A stretch of 64,000 nt of DNA from Pseudomonas sp. MAG733B (lineage in GTDB: Bacteria > Pseudomonadota > Gammaproteobacteria > Pseudomonadales > Pseudomonadaceae), in assembly GCF_036884845.1 (NCBI RefSeq), contig NZ_CP145732.1, positions 682,001 to 746,000 on the forward strand. Direction: 5' to 3'. The notes below the pieces were generated by a model. The model did no database searches and had not been told where the DNA came from. It saw nothing but the letters and a program-made list of their open reading frames with translations. Numbering within the stretch: position 1 is the stretch's first letter; every line of letters begins with the position of its first letter. A program made the translations under genes and the position numbers. This document shows, piece after piece, positions 43,195 through 52,874 of the stretch.

Positions 43195-44298
43195 ATGGCG
43201 GTTCCCGGATTGAAAGTGGTAATGGCCTTGAGCGTCATTACGTTGCTGACCGCGTGCGAAGAGAAAAAACCAATTCCCGAATACCTGCCGCGGGTATTCG
43301 TACAAGTCGTCAAACCAGCGGATTACGCGGCTACGGTCACGCTCACCGGGGATATCCAGGCGCGAGTACAGACCGAGTTGTCTTTCCGCGTCGGCGGCAA
43401 GATCATCCAGCGTTCGGTCGACGTCGGTGACCGGGTGACGGCCAAGCAGGTATTGGCCCGTCTCGATCCCAAGGATTTGCAGACCAACGTCGATTCGGCC
43501 CAGGCGCAAGTGGTCGCCCAGCAGGCACTGGTCAAACAGAACGCCGCGGCATTCGTGCGCCAGGAAAAACTCTTGCCCAAGGGCTATACCAGCCAGAGCG
43601 AGTACGACTCGGCCCAGGCTGCCTTGCGCAGCAGTCAGAGCGCGTTGAACGCTGCCCAGGCGCAGTTGGCCAACGCCAAGGATCAGTTGAGCTATACCGC
43701 GCTGATCGCCGATGCGCCGGGCATCATTACCGACCGCCAGGCGGAAGTCGGCCAAGTGGTGCAGGCGACGATGCCGATCTTCGGCCTGGCCCGCGACGGC
43801 GACCGGGATGCGGTGTTCAACGTCTATGAATCACTGTTGGCCGAGAAGCCGAAGGATCAAACCATTGTCCTCAGCCTGCTCGACAACCCGGCGATCAAAA
43901 CCACCGGCACCGTGCGTGAAGTCACCCCGTCAGTGTCGGCGGAGTCAGGCACCGTACAGGTGAAGGTCGGCCTGAACAGCCTGCCTGATGGCATGCAACT
44001 GGGCTCGGTGGTGAGCGCCACGGCAAAGGGATCGGGCAAGTCGGTCATCGAGTTGCCGTGGTCGGCGCTGACCAAAAATATCAGTGAACCCGCCGTCTGG
44101 ATTGTCGACGACAAAGGGCAGGCTCAGTTGCATTCGGTCACGGTCGGCCGCTATCTGACGGGCAAGGTCATCATCAAAGACGGATTGAAGGGCGGCGAAA
44201 AAGTCATCGTCGCCGGTGGGCAATTGCTGCACCCGGGCATGGAAGTCGAGATTGCCGAAAACACTTACAAGGATCTGAGTTGGGGAGCCAAGCCATGA
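43195..44298 (+). CDS. triA: RND efflux periplasmic adaptor 1 (TriA-like)
   Basis: 367 residues. The N-terminus is a lipobox-like VITLLTACEEKKP, followed by lipoyl (TLTGDIQARVQTELSFRVGG), coiled-coil (about 90-160), second lipoyl (LIADAPGIITDRQAEVGQ) and barrel domains. CAAGGAG lies upstream. Two adaptors followed by one RND pump and no outer membrane gene is the layout of the P. aeruginosa TriABC triclosan pump, which uses OpmH. Its stop overlaps the second adaptor start by 4 bases. Confidence 0.85.
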   Translation: MAVPGLKVVMALSVITLLTACEEKKPIPEYLPRVFVQVVKPADYAATVTLTGDIQARVQTELSFRVGGKIIQRSVDVGDRVTAKQVLARLDPKDLQTNVDSAQAQVVAQQALVKQNAAAFVRQEKLLPKGYTSQSEYDSAQAALRSSQSALNAAQAQLANAKDQLSYTALIADAPGIITDRQAEVGQVVQATMPIFGLARDGDRDAVFNVYESLLAEKPKDQTIVLSLLDNPAIKTTGTVREVTPSVSAESGTVQVKVGLNSLPDGMQLGSVVSATAKGSGKSVIELPWSALTKNISEPAVWIVDDKGQAQLHSVTVGRYLTGKVIIKDGLKGGEKVIVAGGQLLHPGMEVEIAENTYKDLSWGAKP

Positions 44299-45359
44299 AG
44301 CCTTTATGGGCGTTGTCCATTGGGCTGGTGCTGAGCGCCTGTTCCAAAAGCGAGCCACCGCCGGAGCCGGTACGGCCGGTGCTGTCGATCAAGATTCAGG
44401 CCTTGAACGAAGAGGATCTGGGGCGTTTCGCCGGCAGTATCCAGGCGCGCTACGAGAGCAATACCGGGTTCCGTGTGGGCGGACGAATCGCCAGTCGTAA
44501 CGTCAACGTCGGGACCGAGGTCGAGAAGGGCACGCTGCTCGCCACGCTCGATCCCTCCGACCAGCAGAACCAACTGCGTTCGGCCGAGGGCGACCTGGCA
44601 AAAATCTATGCACAACTCATCAATGCGCAGGCCACCGCCCGCCGGCAGCAAGCTTTGTTCGATCGCGGGGTAGGCTCGCAGGCTCAGCTCGATTCGGCCA
44701 ACACTGACCTTAAAACCACCCAGGCTTCCCTCGATCAGGCCCGCGCCGCGGTCGATCAAAGCAAGGACCAACTGGCCTACACCGAACTGCGTGCCGACCA
44801 CAAAGCGGTGGTCACCGCGTGGAGCGCCGAGGCCGGGCAAGTGGTGACGGCCGGGCAGCAAGTGGTGACCCTGGCACAACCGGACATCAAGGAAGCAGTG
44901 ATCGACCTGCCCGATACCCTGGTCGACCAGCTGCCCAGTGACACCGTGTTCCTGGTCGCCGGGCAACTGGACCCGAGCACAAACACCACAGCGATCATCC
45001 GCGAAATAGAACCCCAGGCACAAAGCGCCACTCGCACTCGTCGCGCCCGCCTGACCCTGGCCGAAACACCGGAAGGTTTTCGTCTGGGCACGGCCATCAG
45101 CGTCACCCTGAGTTCGGCGGTCAAACCGCGGATCGAATTACCCGTCACCGCGTTGCAGGAGGTCGATGGCAAGCCACGCATCTGGGTCATTGACGCACAG
45201 AAAAAAACCGTCTCCCCGCGGAACGTCACCGTGATAAGCCGCACCAACGACATCGTAGTGCTAGACGACGGCGTGAGAAACGGTGAGCGGGTAGTCACTG
45301 CCGGTGTAAACAGTCTCAAACCAGGACAACCAGTGAAATTCGACGAGGACAGTCAATGA
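44295..45359 (+). CDS. triB: RND efflux periplasmic adaptor 2 (TriB-like)
   Basis: 354 residues from ATG 44295. The signal peptide ends in the lipobox VLSACSKSEPPPEP. Adaptor domains are complete: FAGSIQARYESNTGFRVGGR, a coiled coil at about 85-155, and YTELRADHKAVVTAWSAEAG. Distinct in sequence from the first adaptor, so not a recent duplicate. Both adaptors are needed in the TriABC pump. The stop overlaps the pump start by 4 bases. Confidence 0.86.
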   Translation: MKPLWALSIGLVLSACSKSEPPPEPVRPVLSIKIQALNEEDLGRFAGSIQARYESNTGFRVGGRIASRNVNVGTEVEKGTLLATLDPSDQQNQLRSAEGDLAKIYAQLINAQATARRQQALFDRGVGSQAQLDSANTDLKTTQASLDQARAAVDQSKDQLAYTELRADHKAVVTAWSAEAGQVVTAGQQVVTLAQPDIKEAVIDLPDTLVDQLPSDTVFLVAGQLDPSTNTTAIIREIEPQAQSATRTRRARLTLAETPEGFRLGTAISVTLSSAVKPRIELPVTALQEVDGKPRIWVIDAQKKTVSPRNVTVISRTNDIVVLDDGVRNGERVVTAGVNSLKPGQPVKFDEDSQ

Positions 45360-48300
45360 AAGGGCCTTTCAACCTCTCGGAATGGGCCCTCAAGCATCAG
45401 TCGTTCATCTGGTATCTGATGTTCGTCGCGTTGCTGATGGGTGTGTTCTCGTACATCAACCTGGGGCGCGAAGAAGACCCTTCGTTCACCATCAAGACCA
45501 TGGTGATCCAGAGCAAATGGCCGGGTGCGACGCAGGAGGAGACCCTCAAGCAGATCACCGACCGCATCGAGAAAAAACTCGAAGAGCTCGATTCTCTCGA
45601 TTACGTGAAAAGCTACACGCGGCCCGGCGAATCGACGGTGTACGTGTACTTGCGCGATACCACCAAGGCCGGGGATATCCCGGAAATCTGGTATCAGGTG
45701 CGCAAGAAGATCAACGATATCCGTGGCCAGTTCCCCCAGGGCATGCAGGGGCCGGGGTTCAACGACGAGTTCGGTGACGTCTTCGGTTCGATCTATGCGT
45801 TCACCGCCGATGGCCTGACGATGCGTCAATTGCGCGACTACGTGGAACAGGCCCGCATGGAAATTCGCGGCGTGCCGGGGTTGGGCAAGATCGAGATGGT
45901 CGGCCAGCAGGACGAAGTGCTGTACCTGAACATCTCCACACGCAAGCTCGCAGCGCTGGGCATCGATCAGCTCCAGGTGGTGCAGAGCCTGCAAACCCAG
46001 AACGCCGTGACCCCTGCGGGGGTCATCGAGGCCGGACCGGAGCGGATTTCGGTGCGCACCTCGGGGCAGTTCACGTCCGAGAAAGACCTGGCCGAGGTCA
46101 ACCTCAAGCTCAACGACCGTTTCTATCGTCTGGCCGACATCGCCGAAATCAGTCGCGGCTACGTCGATCCGGCATCGCCGGAATTCCGCTTCAACGGCCA
46201 ACCGGCCATCGGCCTGGCGATCGCCATGCAGAAGGGCGGCAACGTCCAGGCGTTCGGCAAGGCACTGCATGAACGCATCAACCAGCTGACCGCGGATTTG
46301 CCGGTGGGTGTCGGCGTGCACAACGTCTCCGACCAGGCCGTTGTGGTGGAAGAAGCCGTCGGCGGTTTTACCAGTGCGTTGTTCGAAGCGGTGGTGATCG
46401 TGCTGTTGGTCAGCTTCGTCAGCCTTGGCGTTCGCGCCGGACTGGTGGTGGCGTGCTCGATTCCGCTGGTGCTGGCGATGGTGTTTGTGTTCATGGAATA
46501 CAGCGGCATTACCATGCAGCGGATCTCCCTCGGCGCGCTGATCATTGCCCTCGGCCTGCTGGTGGACGATGCGATGATCACCGTGGAAATGATGGTCACG
46601 CGCCTGGAAATGGGCGAGACCAAGGAACAGGCCGCGACCTTTGCCTACACATCCACAGCGTTCCCGATGCTCACCGGTACGCTGGTGACGGTGGCCGGGT
46701 TCGTGCCGATCGGTCTGAACGCGAGCTCGGCGGGTGAGTACACCTACACACTGTTTGCGGTGATTGCCTGTGCGATGCTGGTGTCGTGGGTGGTGGCGGT
46801 ACTGTTTGCGCCGGTGATTGGTGTGCACATTCTCAGCACCAACGTGAAACCCCATGAGGGCGAGCCCGGACGCGTCGGCAAGGCCTTCAACGGCGGGTTG
46901 CTGTGGTGCATGCGAAATCGCTGGTGGGCCATCGGCATCACCGTGCTGTTGTTCGTGTTGTCGGTGGTCGGCATGCGCTTCGTGCAGAACCAGTTCTTCC
47001 CGTCCTCGGACCGGCCGGAAATCCTGGTGGACCTGAACCTGCCGCAGAACGCCTCGATCGCTGAAACGCGGCGGGCGGTCGATCTGCTCGAAGCCTCACT
47101 CAAGGGCGATCCGGACATCGTGCGCTGGAGTACCTACATCGGCCAGGGTGCGATCCGTTTCTACCTGCCGCTGGACCAACAACTGCAAAACCCGTTCTAC
47201 GCGCAGTTGGTGATCGTCAGCAAAGGCAAGACCCGTGAAGCCATGATGCAGAAGATTCGTGAGCGCTTGCGCAACGAGTTCGTCGGCATTGGCGGCTATG
47301 TCCAGGCCCTGGAAATGGGGCCGCCGGTTGGGCGTCCGATTCAGTACCGCGTCAGCGGCAAAGACATCGATCAGGTGCGCCGGCATGCCATCGAACTGGC
47401 CACCGAACTGGACAAGAACCAGCACATCGGCGAGATCATCTACGACTGGAACGAGCCGGGCAAAGTGCTGCGCATCGACATTGCCCAGGACAAGGCGCGG
47501 CAGTTGGGACTGTCCTCCGAGGACGTGGCCAACCTGATGAACGGCATCGTCAGCGGCACGGCGGTGACTCAGGTGGACGACGACATTTACCTGATCAACG
47601 TAGTCGGTCGTGCGGTGGACTCCGAACGTGGTACGCCAGAGACCCTGCAGAACCTGCAGATCGTCACGCCAAGCGGCACGTCTATTCCACTGCTGGCGTT
47701 CGCCACGGTGCGCTACGAACTGGAGCAGCCGCTGGTGTGGCGTCGCGATCGCCAACCGACCATCACCATCAAGGCGGCGATACGCGACGACATTCAGCCG
47801 ACCGACCTGGTGAAAATCCTCAAGCCATCCATTGATGCCTTTGCCGCCAAATTGCCGGTGGGTTACAAGGTCGCCACCGGAGGTACGGTGGAGGAGAGCG
47901 GCAAGGCCCAGGGGCCGATTGCCAAGGTTGTGCCGTTGATGCTGTTCTTGATGGCGACCTTCCTGATGATCCAGTTGCACAGCGTGCAGAAGCTGTTCCT
48001 GGTGGCCAGCGTTGCGCCGTTGGGCTTGATTGGCGTGGTGATTGCGCTGGTGCCGACCGGCACGCCGATGGGCTTTGTGGCGATCCTCGGGATTCTGGCG
48101 TTGATCGGCATCATCATCCGCAACTCGGTGATCCTGGTGACCCAGATCGAGGAGTACGAGCACAAGGGCTATGCGCCTTGGGATGCGGTGGTGCAAGCCA
48201 CCGAACACCGACGCCGGCCGATCCTGCTGACCGCCGCGGCGGCGAGCCTGGGGATGATCCCGATTGCCCGGGAAGTGTTCTGGGGGCCGATGGCCTACGC

Positions 48301-48406
48301 GATGATTGGCGGGATCATTGTCGCCACGCTGCTGACGCTGCTGTTTTTGCCGGCGCTGTATGTGGCCTGGTACAAGATTCACGAGCCGAAGAAAGAGGTG
48401 CAGTAA
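45356..48406 (+). CDS. triC: RND efflux pump (TriC-like)
   Basis: 1016 residues, the usual RND size. Twelve membrane helices in two halves are visible, with two large periplasmic loops. The helix-4 proton relay is present as ALGLLVDDAMITVEMMV, and the loop motif QFFPSSDRPEILVDLNLP opens the second half. No outer membrane channel is encoded here; a TolC-like OpmH elsewhere is expected. A REP element directly follows the operon. Confidence 0.9.
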   Translation: MKGPFNLSEWALKHQSFIWYLMFVALLMGVFSYINLGREEDPSFTIKTMVIQSKWPGATQEETLKQITDRIEKKLEELDSLDYVKSYTRPGESTVYVYLRDTTKAGDIPEIWYQVRKKINDIRGQFPQGMQGPGFNDEFGDVFGSIYAFTADGLTMRQLRDYVEQARMEIRGVPGLGKIEMVGQQDEVLYLNISTRKLAALGIDQLQVVQSLQTQNAVTPAGVIEAGPERISVRTSGQFTSEKDLAEVNLKLNDRFYRLADIAEISRGYVDPASPEFRFNGQPAIGLAIAMQKGGNVQAFGKALHERINQLTADLPVGVGVHNVSDQAVVVEEAVGGFTSALFEAVVIVLLVSFVSLGVRAGLVVACSIPLVLAMVFVFMEYSGITMQRISLGALIIALGLLVDDAMITVEMMVTRLEMGETKEQAATFAYTSTAFPMLTGTLVTVAGFVPIGLNASSAGEYTYTLFAVIACAMLVSWVVAVLFAPVIGVHILSTNVKPHEGEPGRVGKAFNGGLLWCMRNRWWAIGITVLLFVLSVVGMRFVQNQFFPSSDRPEILVDLNLPQNASIAETRRAVDLLEASLKGDPDIVRWSTYIGQGAIRFYLPLDQQLQNPFYAQLVIVSKGKTREAMMQKIRERLRNEFVGIGGYVQALEMGPPVGRPIQYRVSGKDIDQVRRHAIELATELDKNQHIGEIIYDWNEPGKVLRIDIAQDKARQLGLSSEDVANLMNGIVSGTAVTQVDDDIYLINVVGRAVDSERGTPETLQNLQIVTPSGTSIPLLAFATVRYELEQPLVWRRDRQPTITIKAAIRDDIQPTDLVKILKPSIDAFAAKLPVGYKVATGGTVEESGKAQGPIAKVVPLMLFLMATFLMIQLHSVQKLFLVASVAPLGLIGVVIALVPTGTPMGFVAILGILALIGIIIRNSVILVTQIEEYEHKGYAPWDAVVQATEHRRRPILLTAAAASLGMIPIAREVFWGPMAYAMIGGIIVATLLTLLFLPALYVAWYKIHEPKKEVQ

Positions 48407-48423
48407 GGCGAGCGCTGCGCGCT

Positions 48424-48489
48424 CATCGCCAGCAGGCTGGCTCCCACAGGTAAATGCGATCAACTGTGGGAGCCAGCCTGCTGGCGATG
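48424..48489 (+). repeat. REP-type inverted repeat pair, family C
   Basis: ATCGCCAGCAGGCTGGCTCC plus CACAG faces its reverse complement across about 17 bases, between triC and the convergent methyltransferase gene. Confidence 0.88.
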
Positions 48490-48502
48490 GCGTCCGCGAT
48501 GG

Positions 48503-49132
48503 CTACGCCGGCTTACGCCAGACACTCGCCAACCAAGGCTGCTGCTCCCGCGGCAGCCCCGCCGGCCGGTAGTAATGCTCCAGCTCCACAAACCCCGCTT
48601 CAGTCAGCAACTGCTGCCACGCCTGAAGGTCGTGATACGCCCCATACCGCGGCCCGTTCCAGCCTTCCTGGTTCTCGCCACGGGGATTGGAACTGAACAG
48701 CACGCCACCCGGTTTCAGTGCCTCGCGCAATTGCGTCAACACCCGAGGTAACTCCTGGCGCGGGATGTGGAACAACACCGCGTTGGCAAAGATCCCGTCG
48801 AATCGCTCGGCCGGCAGATCGAGCTTCAGGAAGTCCTGCTGCCAGACCTCGCAACCACTGTCCTCTCGGGCCATTTGCGCAAATTTTTCCGAACCGTCCA
48901 GGCCGACTGCCTTGTGGCCCATGCGCGTGAAGGTCTGTAAATCGCGACCAGGGCCGCAGCCGAAATCGAGAATGTCGAACGGCGCCTCGCCCTGAATATG
49001 CCGCAGCAGCGCATCGATGTTCTGACTGACATCGTGATCGCGGGTGCCTTCGCGAAAACCTTCGGCCACTGAGTTGTAATGACCCAGGGTGGTGGCGGTG
49101 ATCTGCTGGAGGTCGTCGGGGGTTTGTTTCAT
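48503..49132 (-). CDS. Class I SAM-dependent methyltransferase
   Basis: 209 residues from ATG 49132; a second start at 49150 is possible. Motif I is ILDFGCGPGRDLQTF, followed by GLDGSEKFAQMARE and the post-motif FDGIFANAVLFHIPRQELPR. The C-terminal part has PGGVLFSSNPRGEN. These are typical small-molecule methyltransferases; the substrate cannot be told. Single gene between two REP elements. Confidence 0.88.
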   Translation of the reverse strand: MKQTPDDLQQITATTLGHYNSVAEGFREGTRDHDVSQNIDALLRHIQGEAPFDILDFGCGPGRDLQTFTRMGHKAVGLDGSEKFAQMAREDSGCEVWQQDFLKLDLPAERFDGIFANAVLFHIPRQELPRVLTQLREALKPGGVLFSSNPRGENQEGWNGPRYGAYHDLQAWQQLLTEAGFVELEHYYRPAGLPREQQPWLASVWRKPA

Positions 49133-49200
49133 GGTTGGCTGCGCAGGCAATTGGGATTTGCCGAATATACGCCATCGGGTTTGGAGCTGCTGTGCAGCCC

Positions 49201-49291
49201 ATCGCGAGCAGGCTCACTCCTACAGGGTTTGCGTTGGCCACAGATTTTGTGTTCAACGCCGATCCACTGTAGGAGTGAGCCTGCTCGCGAT
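49201..49291 (+). repeat. REP-type inverted repeat pair, family C variant
   Basis: ATCGCGAGCAGGCTCACTCC plus TACAG faces its reverse complement across about 40 bases. Confidence 0.88.
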
Positions 49292-49306
49292 GGCGATTTC
49301 ACTGGC

Positions 49307-49663
49307 TCAGGTTTTTTTCATCCCCAAGCACTCGATGGAGTGATCCACCATCGCCTTGGCAATCTCCAGCAAATGCCAGATCGAATACACCATCGCCCGG
49401 TCGGCACCCTTGAGATGGTCGCCACACTGATACGCCGAGACTGAGGCGCAGCGCAGCAGATCGGCGACATAGAGCTGGGTGTCTTCGAAACTCACGTCCT
49501 TGCTGACGTTGTAAAAGCGCAGTTCATCGGGCGGCGCGGGTTGGTCGCCAGTGAGGTAGAAATCGATGGCACGGTACAGCGCTGATCGATCCCTGAGCGG
49601 GTCTTCACTGGCGGTTTCGTTAGTAGAAGATTCGGAAGGTGGATCGGGAACGGATTTTTCCAT
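49307..49663 (-). CDS. DUF3077/DUF6124-type Pseudomonas protein
   Basis: 118 residues. After a charged, disordered start (PDPPSESSTNETASEDP), the family-like block YVADLLRCASVSAYQCGDHL and a helix ending AKAMVDHSIECLG follow. This type of protein is found in several copies per genome in Pseudomonas; its role is unknown. GAGCAACACTC lies upstream. The 240 bases before it form a highly structured leader, listed separately. Confidence 0.7.
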   Translation of the reverse strand: MEKSVPDPPSESSTNETASEDPLRDRSALYRAIDFYLTGDQPAPPDELRFYNVSKDVSFEDTQLYVADLLRCASVSAYQCGDHLKGADRAMVYSIWHLLEIAKAMVDHSIECLGMKKT

Positions 49664-49905
49664 GAGTGTTGCTCCTATTGCTGCAAGGGAGCCATCACTT
49701 ATCGCCTACTAAACGATTGGGTGGTGGCTGTGCGCAGGTTAGTAGGCCGGTCAATAGGAAAACCGGTGCACCCGAAGGTGCCCCACGCACAGCTACCATA
49801 TTCTGCATGCGGCAAGAGTCGCCGGACATGAGCATGAAGTCGCTATGCGCCTATTGTTCCGGGCTACTAAACCCGATCACTGATGAGCAGTGACGGACCG
49901 AGACT
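49664..49905 (-). ncRNA. Structured leader upstream of the DUF3077-type gene
   Basis: Given in plus-strand letters: TGGTGGCTGTGC (49722-49733) pairs with GCACAGCTACCA (49787-49798). Inside lie CCGGT/ACCGG (49747-49751 and 49762-49766) and GCACC-CGAA-GGTGC (49768-49781), which reads as a C(UUCG)G tetraloop on the minus strand. GTTAGTAG (49738-49745) can pair with either of two CTACTAAAC copies (49706-49714 or 49864-49872). From memory, similar sequence precedes related genes in other Pseudomonas genomes. The function is unknown. Confidence 0.55.
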
Positions 49906-50034
49906 AGCCACGGGATTCGGCAGGCGCAAGCGAGCGAAATGATCTAGGAAATGTCCTGCAAAGGAAAGGGAACGGACCTTCGGAACAGCTGATTTTCCTG
50001 TACGAAAACTTCCCTCTGGAAGCATGCGACGACC

Positions 50035-50166
50035 TGTGGCGAGGGAGCTTGCTCCCGCTCGATTGCGCAGCAATCGTAAAGTCTGACCCCCGAATTTCAC
50101 TGATACACCGAACTGAATGGTTTGGGGCTGCTTCGCAGCCCAGCGGGAGCAAGCTCCCTCGCCACG
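50035..50166 (+). repeat. REP-type pair, family B
   Basis: GTGGCGAGGGAGCTTGCTCC at the left and its reverse complement at the right end; the centre shares stretches with the element at 41435. Confidence 0.88.
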
Positions 50167-50189
50167 AAAGCAGGGTGATCTTCAGCTCT

Positions 50190-50834
50190 TCACCGCTTGT
50201 TCAAACCACGAGCCAGTCTGTCCCCACCCAACTGAATCACCGCCACCAACGCCACCAGCAACACAATCACCGTCAACATGATCTGGCTGTCAAAGCGCTG
50301 ATACCCATACCGGTAAGCAATGTCCCCCAAGCCGCCGGCACCAATCGCCCCGGCCATGGCCGAGGAGTTGATCATGGTCACCAGCGTAATGGTGAACCCG
50401 CCAACAATCCCCGGCAGCGCTTCCGGCAACAACACATGCCAGACGATGTGCTGGCGTCGGCAACCCATGGCTTGCGCCGCTTCGATCAAGCCGTGATCGA
50501 CTTCGCGCAAACTGACTTCGGCGATGCGCGCAAAGAACGGCGTAGCCGCGATGGTCAGCGGCACCACGGCCGCCCATACGCCGTACGTGGTGCCAACGAT
50601 CAACCGGGTGAACGGAATCAGCGCCACCATCAGAATCAGGAACGGGATAGAGCGAAACAGGTTCACGAACGCGCCCAGTGCGCGGTTCAGCGCCGGAGCT
50701 TCGTAGATGCCGCCCTTTGAGCTGGTGACCAGGATCACCGCCATCGGAATGCCCGCCAACAGTGCGATCAGCGACGACACGCCGACCATCAGAAACGTGT
50801 CGATAAAACCCTGTAGCAAGCGATCAAACCACAT
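50190..50834 (-). CDS. metI: Methionine-type ABC transporter permease
   Basis: 214 residues with five membrane helices. The permease loop is [20 protein letters not shown], and [21 protein letters not shown] is the MetI signature. It forms the membrane channel of the MetNIQ importer. It overlaps metN by 11 bases and is the last gene of the operon that starts with the sfnB-like genes. Confidence 0.93.
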   Translation of the reverse strand: MWFDRLLQGFIDTFLMVGVSSLIALLAGIPMAVILVTSSKGGIYEAPALNRALGAFVNLFRSIPFLILMVALIPFTRLIVGTTYGVWAAVVPLTIAATPFFARIAEVSLREVDHGLIEAAQAMGCRRQHIVWHVLLPEALPGIVGGFTITLVTMINSSAMAGAIGAGGLGDIAYRYGYQRFDSQIMLTVIVLLVALVAVIQLGGDRLARGLNKR

Positions 50835-51945
50835 AGCCCAACACCTCCACCTGTTGTGCCCACTGGCTGGCGCGCTGACGCAACTCCTCGGCGTCGAAGG
50901 CCGAACCGGTCACCGCCAGCAGCAGTTGCCCCAGAGCGTGGCCCTGAATGCGCTCCACGCCACCTTGCAGCAAGCGCACGCGGCCACCGAGGGCACTGAA
51001 CAGCGCGGCGACGTCGGGTTCGTCATGGGCCCCACCAGTAAATTGCAGGCGCAATACCAGCGCGTCGTCCGAGGACTGCGGTTGAGGTTGCAAGCGGCTT
51101 TGCAGCTCTGGCGGCAAGGCATGTTGCAACGGTGCGAGCAGGGTCTTGCTGACCTCATGCTGTGGGTTGCCGAACACTTCCCACACCGGGCCTTGCTCAA
51201 CGATGCGCCCATGTTCGAGCACCACGACGCGATCGCAGATTTCGCGGATCACCGCCATTTCGTGGGTGATCAAAATGATGGTCAAACCCAGGCGCTGATT
51301 GATCTCGCGCAGCAGGCCGAGGATCGATTGCGTGGTCTCCGGGTCCAGCGCCGAAGTGGCTTCGTCACAGAGCAGGATCGCCGGGTCGTGCACCAGCGCA
51401 CGGGCAATGCCGACACGCTGTTTCTGGCCGCCGGACAACTGCGCCGGATAGGCCTTGTGCTTGGCTTGCAGGCCCACCAGTTCCAACAGCTCGCGGACTT
51501 TCTGCTCGCGTTGTTCCTTGGGCACACCGGCGACTTTCAGCGGCAGTTCGACGTTCTGCCAAACAGTCTTGGCCGACATCAGGTTGAAGTGCTGGAAGAT
51601 CATGCCGATGCGTCGACGCAGCGCGACCAAGCGGTCCTCGTCGAACTCGCCAATGTCCACCTGATCGATCAGCACCCGACCCGAGGTCGGTTGTTCGAGG
51701 CGGTTGATGGTGCGGATCAGCGAGGATTTACCGGCGCCGCTGCGGCCGATGATGCCGAACACTTCACCGCGCTGGATCGCCAGGTCAATGCCGTGCAGGG
51801 CGGCCACCGGCCCTTGTTTACCGTCGTAGGTTTTGCCCAGGCCGACGAAGCGGACGTGGGCACGATTGAGCTCCGGATGCAGCTCGGTTTGTTCTGCGTT
51901 TTGAGGCTCTGGAATCTCCAGTCGCCGTTGAATCGCGGCGGTCAT
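50824..51945 (-). CDS. metN: Methionine-type ABC transporter ATPase
   Basis: 373 residues from ATG 51945 (GGGAGAGC upstream), overlapping nothing but lying 2 bases from the metQ stop. Walker [10 protein letters not shown], signature [15 protein letters not shown] and Walker [13 protein letters not shown] are intact. The C-terminal NIL-type regulatory domain is present (about 280-373). An N-terminal extension of about 30 residues precedes the usual start. In this operon the imported compound is probably an organosulfur molecule rather than, or besides, methionine. Confidence 0.92.
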   Translation of the reverse strand: MTAAIQRRLEIPEPQNAEQTELHPELNRAHVRFVGLGKTYDGKQGPVAALHGIDLAIQRGEVFGIIGRSGAGKSSLIRTINRLEQPTSGRVLIDQVDIGEFDEDRLVALRRRIGMIFQHFNLMSAKTVWQNVELPLKVAGVPKEQREQKVRELLELVGLQAKHKAYPAQLSGGQKQRVGIARALVHDPAILLCDEATSALDPETTQSILGLLREINQRLGLTIILITHEMAVIREICDRVVVLEHGRIVEQGPVWEVFGNPQHEVSKTLLAPLQHALPPELQSRLQPQPQSSDDALVLRLQFTGGAHDEPDVAALFSALGGRVRLLQGGVERIQGHALGQLLLAVTGSAFDAEELRQRASQWAQQVEVLGYVV

Positions 51946-51947
51946 GC

Positions 51948-52757
51948 TCAGCTCTCCCAACCGGCTTGATAGAGCATGCCATGAGCTTTATCCAGTGCGG
52001 CGCGAACGGCGGGCGAGTGTTGGTAGATGTCGACGAATTTGATCAGGCGCGGGTCGGTTTTGCTCTTTGGCTGGATCACGAACTGGATCACGTATTCCTT
52101 GTGATCGAGGCCGTCGAACAGCAGCGCGGAACCGGCATCGAAAGTCTTCGCCAGGCGAATGTAGGCCGGGTAGCCCTGGACCAGATCGGCGTCATCGTAG
52201 GCGCGCACCAGTTGCACCGCTTCAACCTGGAGGATCTTGATTTTCTTCGGGTTGGCGATGATGTCTTCTTCGGTGGCCTTGTAGCCGACACCCGGTTTGA
52301 GCGTGATCAAACCGGCCTTGGCCAGCAACTGCAAGCCGCGTCCGCTGTTGATTGGATCGTTGGCGATGGCCACGCTGGCGCCTTGTGGCAGCTCATCGAA
52401 GCTTTTGTATTTTTTCGAGTAGAGGCCGACGTTGTTGATGATCCCTGGCGCGAACGGCACCAGGTCAAAACCGGAGGCAGCCTTGGCGTTTTCCAGGAAC
52501 GGGATGTGCTGGAAGTAGTTCACGTCGATGTCACCGGCGGCGAGGCTGACGTTCGGCGCGATCCAGTCGGTGAACTCCACCAGCTCGACTTTCAGGCCTT
52601 GTTTGCCGGCTTCTTCGACGGCCGCTTCCAGCGGAATGGCGAAGGCGGCGGTGGTGCCGATTTTCAGTGGCGCGTCGGCGGCGAAGGAGACCGAGCTGAA
52701 GAGGCCGAGGGCCAAGGCCAGTGCTTTGACTGGGTGAGAGAGGTAGTTCTTTTTCAT
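51948..52757 (-). CDS. metQ: MetQ-type substrate-binding protein
   Basis: 269 residues. The signal peptide ends in SVSFAADAP without a lipobox Cys. The core reads [20 protein letters not shown] and [20 protein letters not shown], a MetQ/NlpA fold that differs clearly from the orphan MetQ at 40.6 kb. It precedes metN and metI on the same strand. Confidence 0.9.
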   Translation of the reverse strand: MKKNYLSHPVKALALALGLFSSVSFAADAPLKIGTTAAFAIPLEAAVEEAGKQGLKVELVEFTDWIAPNVSLAAGDIDVNYFQHIPFLENAKAASGFDLVPFAPGIINNVGLYSKKYKSFDELPQGASVAIANDPINSGRGLQLLAKAGLITLKPGVGYKATEEDIIANPKKIKILQVEAVQLVRAYDDADLVQGYPAYIRLAKTFDAGSALLFDGLDHKEYVIQFVIQPKSKTDPRLIKFVDIYQHSPAVRAALDKAHGMLYQAGWES

Positions 52758-52805
52758 GATGGTTTTTCCAGTCAGTGCATAAATTAAGGTGTTTGTGCGG
52801 GCCTC

Positions 52806-52870
52806 TTCGCGAGCAAGCCCGCTCCCACAGGGAAATGCGTTCCAAATGTGGGAGCGGGCTTGCTCGCGAA
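52806..52870 (+). repeat. REP-type inverted repeat pair, family C
   Basis: TTCGCGAGCAAGCCCGCTCC plus CACAG faces its reverse complement. It lies inside the sulfur operon, between the monooxygenase gene and metQ, where it may trim or stabilise the mRNA. Confidence 0.88.
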
Positions 52871-52874
52871 GCTT

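Noticed and set aside
45353..48463. Two long minus-strand frames opposite the RND pump
   Set aside because: His/Arg/Asp-rich antisense shadows of triC with no domain pattern and no ribosome sites.
49664..49905. A retron-type msr-msd region
   Set aside because: Inverted repeats frame a structured RNA, but no reverse transcriptase gene follows; the DUF3077-type gene does.
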